NCBI GenBank assembly: GCA_026874595.1
Contig: CM049315.1
Coordinates: forward strand, 40,529,615-40,593,614
Reading direction: 5' to 3'
DNA length: 64,000 nt
Origin: Sipunculus nudus
Taxonomy: Eukaryota; Annelida; Sipuncula; Golfingiida; Sipunculidae
Below, piece after piece: positions 44,916 to 56,200 of the stretch. Numbering within the stretch: position 1 is the first letter of the stretch; each line of letters starts with the position of its first letter. The position numbers and the translations under genes were made by a program. The notes below the pieces were generated by a model that was not told the origin of the DNA, ran no database searches, and worked only from the letters and a program-made list of their open reading frames with translations.

Positions 44916-47900
44916 TGGTGAAACACGGCGCGAGATTTGACGAGACTGACAATGCGACCCCTGAATGTGACTGCGAGTGTCAGCCGCTATCCGGCGCTGC
45001 AAGCCATGTGTCTGTAGCGTGAAAAATGACAGAATTATAGGCATTTCTTTGAATGGTCACGTGTTCTCGTTTCACGAGAAACGGTGCGAGATATGACGAG
45101 ACTTGCGATTGAATGGCTCAGAACTGGAGGGATGCTGTCTAACGCCAAAAACCAGACCTTTCTATCGCAAATATCAACAGAGATAGAAGCTGGAAAACTC
45201 CGAATTTTCAGATTGTCAAGTTTTACCCCAAAATTTGGTAACCATGGTAACGGCAGCACAAAGCAACATGTGCGAAGGGATAAGCCAATGTTCCTAGTTT
45301 CAGATACGACCAAAAAAATGGTGTCACGTTTAATATTTTTTGAGATATTGCAGAAAAATGATATGTTACAGTGTTTCAGGTACCACGCCCCCTGGTGGCT
45401 ATTTCCAAAAAATGAAAAATTGGTTTCGAGATATTTCTAAATAACACAAAATATGTCATTTTCAAAGTCATAGTTTAAAAAATGCGACCTGTAAGCCATA
45501 TTTAATGAAATCTCGAAAATTCTCGTTTGACGAGAAATGGTGCAAGATTTTACGAGACTTTTACTTGTATGATAAAAAGCTTATTTAGTACTATATGATG
45601 CAAAAAACTAGAACTCTCTAGCTTTAAAAATGACAAAGTTAGAAAAAGTAGGCCTTTTATTTTCGAAAATCATGAGTTTTCCCCCAAAATGTGTAACCAT
45701 AGAAACAGCAGATTTCAGCAACATATATATCAGAAGAAAGGCCTTGGAATGCCGATTAAAATGAGCCATGTTTGAAGTGGCTATGACAAATAGTAATGGA
45801 GATATGAAGAAAAGAGCACTTTAGGAACTTTTGATGACCTTGACCTTGACCTTTGACCTATATTGCCCAAAAACAATAGGCTTCTTGCATTTTGGATTTT
45901 ACACAAACTGTGAAAGTTTGAAAGCGATGGGATCAAAATTGCGACCTGTAGAGACTGGACAGACAAACAAACAAACTAACAAACAGACTAGACGACCATA
46001 GGTCGAGAGCTTGCCGGACTTAAATGACAGACAAATGGAGAAACAGGACAAACTGACGGTTTTCTATCAATTGAATGACTTTTAAAGCGATTGCTGGAAC
46101 GTTTGGCCTGTTGAACGACATATATCACACAAAAGAACATGAAATCAGACATAGCTCAAAACAGACAAATATACTGACACACCTGAGAAAACAGACTACA
46201 AGTGAAGGTAGAGTTTATAATGTCGGAGATATGGCCAAAAAATGATATGGTGTGGAGGCTCTACCGCAGCATCCCCTAGCGGCCATATCCCAAAAATTAA
46301 AAAATTTCTTTTGAGATATTATTGTAAGAAATGTTCCAAAATGTATATATTATTGTAAGAGATGTTCCAATTCCAAAAGGATTCCTTCAAAACTGTGGCC
46401 TGAAGATTGCTAACTGTAAGACGCAAGATCCAGCAATCAGGCGAAAATGAGGATCACTGACAAACAAACAGACATACTGAAAAACTGTGGCCTGAAGATT
46501 GCTAACTGTAAGACGCAAGATCCAGCAAGCAGGTGAAATAGAGGATCACTGACAAACAGACAGACTTACTGAAAAAGTGACATAAGAATAAGACCAGATG
46601 ACTAACTCAGATTATGGAGAAGATTCAAAGGAAGACAATAAGTCATAGTGTTTGTAATTGAAGTTTATAGTTTTGTAGATATGGCAAAGAAATATATATA
46701 GGGGAGAGGCGAGTGCAACGCCCCCTATTGGCAATATCCAGAAAATGAATAATCTGTTTCGAGATATTACTGTAAGATGTAAGATGTAATAGTTTAACAA
46801 GTGACCCATGGGTCATGACGCTCAGCTGCCAAGCATGACCTGCCACATCATGGGCTGAGATTCACAACTTCCAGTCACATTTTGAAGAACCAATTTGCCA
46901 ATATTTTGAAATTTTCTACGACAACAGAAATATACATCACCTATGTCTGGTTAAAACACAGTGACTTGATGGTCTTAGGAAAAATAAATGATTGTTAAGC
47001 TATCGGTAACTATTCCCATAGCTTGCTTGATACCTGTCAGTCTCAAAAGAAACAACAAAAAGGGCAAATATAAGATCAAAATATATAGCAAAAATCAAGG
47101 AAATCCATGCAAGAATTATTGAGAAACGGGTGCTTATAAATATGAAGTTTGAACCAAATTGAGTGATGCATAGATATGGCATATGTGAAAGACTGAAGGT
47201 TTGGGTTGAACAGTTTCACTTGCAAAATGTTCACAACCATTTAGAATAATTAAGTAATGTGTCCTTGACCTTTGACCTTTTGAACTCGACATCGATAGGC
47301 TTCTTCCCCTATTGGTAGGTCAGCCATATATGACAAATGGAAGGTATAGATTGAAAAGTTTCCTGAAAATGACTCCACACAAAAAGTGGGTGCAGTGAAC
47401 TTCACCTTTCACCTCAAATTCAACAGGTCTTTTCCCCTGTTGGCAGAGAAGCGATATCAGTGCTGGGAAGTTTGGAATGAAATGTCTAGCTTGAAATGTT
47501 TTCACAACCTTTTAAAAAAATTGGATCCTGTGACCCTGATCTTTGATCTTGTGACCTAAAAATCTATAGGATTCTTCTCCCTCTTAGTAGGTGAAATATG
47601 TGTAAAAGTTCAAAGAATTGGGATGAAAGATTTGGCTTAAAATGCATCCACAGGCATTAAATAAAGGGACTCCTGTGACCTTGACCTTTGACCTGTTGAC
47701 TTCAAAATAATTATGGTTCTTCCCCTGTTGGTAGATGAGCTGTATGTGAAAGATGGAAGGTTTTGGATGAAAATTTTAGCTAAAAGAATTATTTCTGGGG
47801 GGTGCATACACACCCTGTAACTTCGAGAATATAGGTCAGTGACCTAATTTCAGGTTTGCAAGGAGATCATTTTAGAACCTCTAAGACTACATAGGGTTCA

Positions 47901-47937
47901 TGACCCTAGCCCGTACAGTTACGATTTGTGCCCTGCT

Positions 47938-48034
47938 AACAGACGGACGGCCGGTCAGCAGGATGGACAGATGGAAGGACGACGGACAAAGACCCATCGC
48001 TATAGCCCAGCATGACTGAAAGTCAGCTGAGCTA
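47938..48034 (+). repeat. GGAC-rich tail of a dispersed repeat (third copy)
   Basis: CTAACAGACGGACGGCCGGT, a GGACAGATGGAAGGACGACGG run, the CTATAGCCCAG block and the end AAGTCAGCTGAGCTAAAA. It is preceded by a unit with AGGTCAGTGACCT (47,833-47,845) related to the array at 6,690-7,660. Confidence 0.7.
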
Positions 48035-48683
48035 AAAATGATCCTTTCAAAACGGTGGCCTGTAGAATGCTATCAGTGAGACTCAAGAACCAAAAAGCCG
48101 GCGAATTTGAGGACAACTGACAAACAAACAGACAAACTTACAAAGGGACACAAGATGGAGACAAGATGACTTAATCAGGTTATGGAGAAGACTCAGAGGA
48201 AGAAAATAAGCTATAGTTTATGTAATTGAGGCTTATAATTTTGGAGATATGGCCAAATAATGATATACTGGATATGTTCGACTGCAGCGCCCTCTAGTGG
48301 ACATATCCTGAAGACGACAAATGCGTTTCGTGATATTAGTGTATGACATAAGATGTAATAGTTTCAAAAGGATTGTCCACATATCTGACTTGTTGATTGC
48401 TATATCTAAAGTGCAAAAACTAGCAAGCAGGCGAATATGAGGATAAATGACAAACAGACAGACATACTGACAAAGTGACACTAGATGGACACCAGGTGAC
48501 TTGACAATGTTTTGAAGAAGACCAAGAGAAAGAAAATAAGCTATAGTTTGTGTAATATAGGTTTACTCTTACGGAAATATGTTCAAAAAATGATTTTTTT
48601 GGAAGGGTCAAGTGCAGCGCCCCCTAGCGGCCATATCGGGAAAATGAAAAAAAATTTTTGAGATATTAGTATAATACATAAGA

Positions 48684-48880
48684 TGAAGGAACAAACATAC
48701 ACGGGTGACCAACATGCTTTCGAAAATCGAAGATTTCCGGCAAGCAATAAAGTTAGGACCGTGCCTCCAACATGTATGATAATAGATAGGGCCCGGAAAG
48801 GCCGACACGCAACGCTGCACACGCCGCCTGCCCACCGTAAGGACCCTGTCGCCACTTGCGGCAATTGCACGTGTCTTCGT
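48684..48880. repeat. CAAA/GC-rich module, copy 2
   Basis: Matches 44,695-44,915 from ACATACACGGGTGACCAACA through the GC-rich block to CACGTGTCTTCGTGGT. In both places it lies inside the satellite zone. Confidence 0.75.
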
Positions 48881-49377
48881 GGTATGTATCAGTTTCAAAA
48901 GGATGCCTGCATATCTGTGGCCTATAGGGCTCTCTAGCATAAAAACTGACAGAGTTACCATGGTAACAGCGAAATGAGGCAATTTTGCAGTGTTGGAAGT
49001 GGCCAAAAGGATGCCTGCATATCTGTGGCCTATAGGGCATGTCACCGTGAAATCGCGAAATCTCATTCGCCGAGAAACGGTGCGAGATTTTGCCAGATTT
49101 TTGGTTGGATCACCGAGAACTCACCAAGGGCTACAAGATGCAAAAATTTTGACCTCTCTAGCATAAAAACTGACAGAGTTAGAAGCTGAAAACTGCATAT
49201 TTTCAAAATTCAAAGGTTTTACCCCAAAAATAGAGAAATCTGGCAATAGCGCACTTTGGCACCTATGCGCAAAAATAAGCCCATGGACCCTAGTTTAAGG
49301 TGCTGTGATGGAAATGGCCCAATGTTTAATAGTTCTGGAGGTATAGCACCAAAACAAATTTTCATGTTTTTTCATCT

Positions 49378-49397
49378 GCAACGCCCCCTGGCGGCCA
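49378..49397 (-). promoter_or_regulatory. CTCF-like motif, site 1 (repeats every 1,274 bp, 12 copies)
   Basis: On the minus strand TGGCCGCCAGGGGGCGTTG, matching the published core consensus CCASYAGRKGGCRS closely. It recurs at the same place in every unit to about 63,392. Binding is inferred from the motif only. Confidence 0.55.
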
Positions 49398-50193
49398 TTT
49401 CCAAAATCTGAAAAACCCGTTTCGAGATATTCTTATGCTACATAAAATATCTCAGAATCAGGAAAATTGCTGCAAATTTGAAAAATATCACGAAATTCCA
49501 TGATTTCTCCCCAAAATTGCGTAACCATGGTAACAGCGAAATGAGGCAATTTTGCAGTGTTGGAAGTGGCCATGCAGTGGCAAATAAAACGGGCTACAGA
49601 TTAGGTGCCTACGGCTATTTTTGACGAAGGTATGAAGAAAAAACCGTTTTTGAGCTTTTTGGTGACCCTGACCTTGACCCTTGACCGATCATGACCAAAA
49701 ACAACAGGCTCCGAGAAGAACCGATTATACACTCTATCTATAAGTTTCGGGACGATTGGTGCAAAATTGTGGCCTGTAGAGCGGGGACATACAGACAAAC
49801 AAACAAACGGAACTGATCAACATACTTGTCGAAATCTCTGATTCCGGCAAGCAATAAACTATAACGCGACAGAAATGGCAAACCGGCCCGCAAAGAGTGC
49901 CTGTGGTCACTTATTTTATACGGCGAACGGTATTATTTTTGCAGTCACGGGAAAGCGTGTCTGTCTTTCATACTAAAACGCGTGCATGCATGCGTGATGG
50001 CATATGTATTTGTGCATGCGGGTTTTAATTTTTACAAAGTTGCTAAAATTTGCGGGGACCGTGTATGATTAAACAAAAGAGGTCATGGGCAGAAAGGCCA
50101 CGAAACGCCAATTCATATGGTGTACAGTTTATGTACCTAAAATGTGTAGTTTTGGAGATATGGTTAAACAATGATAGTAGGTACGGGGTTGCA

Positions 50194-50214
50194 GTGCAGC
50201 GCCCCCTAGCGGTA
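50194..50214 (-). promoter_or_regulatory. CTCF-like motif, site 2 (repeats every 1,274 bp, 11 copies)
   Basis: On the minus strand ACCGCTAGGGGGCGCTG, again a close match to the CTCF core and in the same orientation as site 1. It recurs to about 62,940. Sites 1 and 2 lie about 818 and 456 bases apart alternately, and sit in two related ~110-bp modules that end in TTTCGAGATATT. Confidence 0.55.
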
Positions 50215-53200
50215 ATTTTCCAAAAACTGAACAATTGCTTTCGAGATATTAGTGTATGACGTAACATGTATCAGTTTCAAAAGGATGCCTGCATATCTGT
50301 GGCCTATAGGGCATGTCACCGTGAAATCGCGAAATCTCATTCGCCGAGAAACGGTGCGAGATTTTGCCAGATTTTTGGTTGGATCACCGAGAACTCACCA
50401 AGGGCTACAAGATGCAAAAATTTTGACCTCTCTAGCATAAAAACTGACAGAGTTAGAAGCTGAAAACTGCATATTTTCAAAATTCAAAGGTTTTACCCCA
50501 AAAATAGAGAAATCTGGCAATAGCGCACTTTGGCACCTATGCGCAAAAATAAGCCCATGGACCCTAGTTTAAGGTGCTGTGATGGAAATGGCCCAATGTT
50601 TAATAGTTCTGGAGGTATAGCACCAAAACAAATTTTCATGTTTTTTCATCTGCAACGCCCCCTGGCGGCCATTTCCAAAATCTGAAAAACCCGTTTCGAG
50701 ATATTCTTATGCTACATAAAATATCTCAGAATCAGGAAAATTGCTGCAAATTTGAAAAATATCACGAAATTCCATGATTTCTCCCCAAAATTGCGTAACC
50801 ATGGTAACAGCGAAATGAGGCAATTTTGCAGTGTTGGAAGTGGCCATGCAGTGGCAAATAAAACGGGCTACAGATTAGGTGCCTACGGCTATTTTTGACG
50901 AAGGTATGAAGAAAAAACCGTTTTTGAGCTTTTTGGTGACCCTGACCTTGACCCTTGACCGATCATGACCAAAAACAACAGGCTCCGAGAAGAACCGATT
51001 ATACACTCTATCTATAAGTTTCGGGACGATTGGTGCAAAATTGTGGCCTGTAGAGCGGGGACATACAGACAAACAAACAAACGGAACTGATCAACATACT
51101 TGTCGAAATCTCTGATTCCGGCAAGCAATAAACTATAACGCGACAGAAATGGCAAACCGGCCCGCAAAGAGTGCCTGTGGTCACTTATTTTATACGGCGA
51201 ACGGTATTATTTTTGCAGTCACGGGAAAGCGTGTCTGTCTTTCATACTAAAACGCGTGCATGCATGCGTGATGGCATATGTATTTGTGCATGCGGGTTTT
51301 AATTTTTACAAAGTTGCTAAAATTTGCGGGGACCGTGTATGATTAAACAAAAGAGGTCATGGGCAGAAAGGCCACGAAACGCCAATTCATATGGTGTACA
51401 GTTTATGTACCTAAAATGTGTAGTTTTGGAGATATGGTTAAACAATGATAGTAGGTACGGGGTTGCAGTGCAGCGCCCCCTAGCGGTAATTTTCCAAAAA
51501 CTGAACAATTGCTTTCGAGATATTAGTGTATGACGTAACATGTATCAGTTTCAAAAGGATGCCTGCATATCTGTGGCCTATAGGGCATGTCACCGTGAAA
51601 TCGCGAAATCTCATTCGCCGAGAAACGGTGCGAGATTTTGCCAGATTTTTGGTTGGATCACCGAGAACTCACCAAGGGCTACAAGATGCAAAAATTTTGA
51701 CCTCTCTAGCATAAAAACTGACAGAGTTAGAAGCTGAAAACTGCATATTTTCAAAATTCAAAGGTTTTACCCCAAAAATAGAGAAATCTGGCAATAGCGC
51801 ACTTTGGCACCTATGCGCAAAAATAAGCCCATGGACCCTAGTTTAAGGTGCTGTGATGGAAATGGCCCAATGTTTAATAGTTCTGGAGGTATAGCACCAA
51901 AACAAATTTTCATGTTTTTTCATCTGCAACGCCCCCTGGCGGCCATTTCCAAAATCTGAAAAACCCGTTTCGAGATATTCTTATGCTACATAAAATATCT
52001 CAGAATCAGGAAAATTGCTGCAAATTTGAAAAATATCACGAAATTCCATGATTTCTCCCCAAAATTGCGTAACCATGGTAACAGCGAAATGAGGCAATTT
52101 TGCAGTGTTGGAAGTGGCCATGCAGTGGCAAATAAAACGGGCTACAGATTAGGTGCCTACGGCTATTTTTGACGAAGGTATGAAGAAAAAACCGTTTTTG
52201 AGCTTTTTGGTGACCCTGACCTTGACCCTTGACCGATCATGACCAAAAACAACAGGCTCCGAGAAGAACCGATTATACACTCTATCTATAAGTTTCGGGA
52301 CGATTGGTGCAAAATTGTGGCCTGTAGAGCGGGGACATACAGACAAACAAACAAACGGAACTGATCAACATACTTGTCGAAATCTCTGATTCCGGCAAGC
52401 AATAAACTATAACGCGACAGAAATGGCAAACCGGCCCGCAAAGAGTGCCTGTGGTCACTTATTTTATACGGCGAACGGTATTATTTTTGCAGTCACGGGA
52501 AAGCGTGTCTGTCTTTCATACTAAAACGCGTGCATGCATGCGTGATGGCATATGTATTTGTGCATGCGGGTTTTAATTTTTACAAAGTTGCTAAAATTTG
52601 CGGGGACCGTGTATGATTAAACAAAAGAGGTCATGGGCAGAAAGGCCACGAAACGCCAATTCATATGGTGTACAGTTTATGTACCTAAAATGTGTAGTTT
52701 TGGAGATATGGTTAAACAATGATAGTAGGTACGGGGTTGCAGTGCAGCGCCCCCTAGCGGTAATTTTCCAAAAACTGAACAATTGCTTTCGAGATATTAG
52801 TGTATGACGTAACATGTATCAGTTTCAAAAGGATGCCTGCATATCTGTGGCCTATAGGGCATGTCACCGTGAAATCGCGAAATCTCATTCGCCGAGAAAC
52901 GGTGCGAGATTTTGCCAGATTTTTGGTTGGATCACCGAGAACTCACCAAGGGCTACAAGATGCAAAAATTTTGACCTCTCTAGCATAAAAACTGACAGAG
53001 TTAGAAGCTGAAAACTGCATATTTTCAAAATTCAAAGGTTTTACCCCAAAAATAGAGAAATCTGGCAATAGCGCACTTTGGCACCTATGCGCAAAAATAA
53101 GCCCATGGACCCTAGTTTAAGGTGCTGTGATGGAAATGGCCCAATGTTTAATAGTTCTGGAGGTATAGCACCAAAACAAATTTTCATGTTTTTTCATCTG

Positions 53201-56200
53201 CAACGCCCCCTGGCGGCCATTTCCAAAATCTGAAAAACCCGTTTCGAGATATTCTTATGCTACATAAAATATCTCAGAATCAGGAAAATTGCTGCAAATT
53301 TGAAAAATATCACGAAATTCCATGATTTCTCCCCAAAATTGCGTAACCATGGTAACAGCGAAATGAGGCAATTTTGCAGTGTTGGAAGTGGCCATGCAGT
53401 GGCAAATAAAACGGGCTACAGATTAGGTGCCTACGGCTATTTTTGACGAAGGTATGAAGAAAAAACCGTTTTTGAGCTTTTTGGTGACCCTGACCTTGAC
53501 CCTTGACCGATCATGACCAAAAACAACAGGCTCCGAGAAGAACCGATTATACACTCTATCTATAAGTTTCGGGACGATTGGTGCAAAATTGTGGCCTGTA
53601 GAGCGGGGACATACAGACAAACAAACAAACGGAACTGATCAACATACTTGTCGAAATCTCTGATTCCGGCAAGCAATAAACTATAACGCGACAGAAATGG
53701 CAAACCGGCCCGCAAAGAGTGCCTGTGGTCACTTATTTTATACGGCGAACGGTATTATTTTTGCAGTCACGGGAAAGCGTGTCTGTCTTTCATACTAAAA
53801 CGCGTGCATGCATGCGTGATGGCATATGTATTTGTGCATGCGGGTTTTAATTTTTACAAAGTTGCTAAAATTTGCGGGGACCGTGTATGATTAAACAAAA
53901 GAGGTCATGGGCAGAAAGGCCACGAAACGCCAATTCATATGGTGTACAGTTTATGTACCTAAAATGTGTAGTTTTGGAGATATGGTTAAACAATGATAGT
54001 AGGTACGGGGTTGCAGTGCAGCGCCCCCTAGCGGTAATTTTCCAAAAACTGAACAATTGCTTTCGAGATATTAGTGTATGACGTAACATGTATCAGTTTC
54101 AAAAGGATGCCTGCATATCTGTGGCCTATAGGGCATGTCACCGTGAAATCGCGAAATCTCATTCGCCGAGAAACGGTGCGAGATTTTGCCAGATTTTTGG
54201 TTGGATCACCGAGAACTCACCAAGGGCTACAAGATGCAAAAATTTTGACCTCTCTAGCATAAAAACTGACAGAGTTAGAAGCTGAAAACTGCATATTTTC
54301 AAAATTCAAAGGTTTTACCCCAAAAATAGAGAAATCTGGCAATAGCGCACTTTGGCACCTATGCGCAAAAATAAGCCCATGGACCCTAGTTTAAGGTGCT
54401 GTGATGGAAATGGCCCAATGTTTAATAGTTCTGGAGGTATAGCACCAAAACAAATTTTCATGTTTTTTCATCTGCAACGCCCCCTGGCGGCCATTTCCAA
54501 AATCTGAAAAACCCGTTTCGAGATATTCTTATGCTACATAAAATATCTCAGAATCAGGAAAATTGCTGCAAATTTGAAAAATATCACGAAATTCCATGAT
54601 TTCTCCCCAAAATTGCGTAACCATGGTAACAGCGAAATGAGGCAATTTTGCAGTGTTGGAAGTGGCCATGCAGTGGCAAATAAAACGGGCTACAGATTAG
54701 GTGCCTACGGCTATTTTTGACGAAGGTATGAAGAAAAAACCGTTTTTGAGCTTTTTGGTGACCCTGACCTTGACCCTTGACCGATCATGACCAAAAACAA
54801 CAGGCTCCGAGAAGAACCGATTATACACTCTATCTATAAGTTTCGGGACGATTGGTGCAAAATTGTGGCCTGTAGAGCGGGGACATACAGACAAACAAAC
54901 AAACGGAACTGATCAACATACTTGTCGAAATCTCTGATTCCGGCAAGCAATAAACTATAACGCGACAGAAATGGCAAACCGGCCCGCAAAGAGTGCCTGT
55001 GGTCACTTATTTTATACGGCGAACGGTATTATTTTTGCAGTCACGGGAAAGCGTGTCTGTCTTTCATACTAAAACGCGTGCATGCATGCGTGATGGCATA
55101 TGTATTTGTGCATGCGGGTTTTAATTTTTACAAAGTTGCTAAAATTTGCGGGGACCGTGTATGATTAAACAAAAGAGGTCATGGGCAGAAAGGCCACGAA
55201 ACGCCAATTCATATGGTGTACAGTTTATGTACCTAAAATGTGTAGTTTTGGAGATATGGTTAAACAATGATAGTAGGTACGGGGTTGCAGTGCAGCGCCC
55301 CCTAGCGGTAATTTTCCAAAAACTGAACAATTGCTTTCGAGATATTAGTGTATGACGTAACATGTATCAGTTTCAAAAGGATGCCTGCATATCTGTGGCC
55401 TATAGGGCATGTCACCGTGAAATCGCGAAATCTCATTCGCCGAGAAACGGTGCGAGATTTTGCCAGATTTTTGGTTGGATCACCGAGAACTCACCAAGGG
55501 CTACAAGATGCAAAAATTTTGACCTCTCTAGCATAAAAACTGACAGAGTTAGAAGCTGAAAACTGCATATTTTCAAAATTCAAAGGTTTTACCCCAAAAA
55601 TAGAGAAATCTGGCAATAGCGCACTTTGGCACCTATGCGCAAAAATAAGCCCATGGACCCTAGTTTAAGGTGCTGTGATGGAAATGGCCCAATGTTTAAT
55701 AGTTCTGGAGGTATAGCACCAAAACAAATTTTCATGTTTTTTCATCTGCAACGCCCCCTGGCGGCCATTTCCAAAATCTGAAAAACCCGTTTCGAGATAT
55801 TCTTATGCTACATAAAATATCTCAGAATCAGGAAAATTGCTGCAAATTTGAAAAATATCACGAAATTCCATGATTTCTCCCCAAAATTGCGTAACCATGG
55901 TAACAGCGAAATGAGGCAATTTTGCAGTGTTGGAAGTGGCCATGCAGTGGCAAATAAAACGGGCTACAGATTAGGTGCCTACGGCTATTTTTGACGAAGG
56001 TATGAAGAAAAAACCGTTTTTGAGCTTTTTGGTGACCCTGACCTTGACCCTTGACCGATCATGACCAAAAACAACAGGCTCCGAGAAGAACCGATTATAC
56101 ACTCTATCTATAAGTTTCGGGACGATTGGTGCAAAATTGTGGCCTGTAGAGCGGGGACATACAGACAAACAAACAAACGGAACTGATCAACATACTTGTC

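Larger units (their letters stand above)
43260..49003 (+). repeat. Diverged monomers of the 1,274-bp satellite family
   Basis: Blocks of the 1,274-bp unit recur here with many substitutions and rearrangements: TCTCGTTTGACGAGAAATGG-type stretches (about 43,440, 43,570, 45,065, 45,520), ACCCCAAAATTTGGT..ACCATGGTAACAGC (43,895-43,925; 45,223-45,255), CTGACCTTGACCTTTGACC, the CGCCCCCT-containing module (44,054; 45,383; 46,266; 46,715; 48,284; 48,614) and TCCGGCAAGCAA. A segment at about 47,200-47,800 is a tandem of ~170-bp units containing CCTTGACCTTTGACC and CTTCCCCTGTTGG. Reading frames here are short and not conserved. Confidence 0.85.

Noticed and set aside
43260-49003. CACGTG and GGCCATATC motifs in the diverged zone as separate promoters
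   Set aside because: They recur only as parts of the repeated modules and no transcript start or gene follows them.
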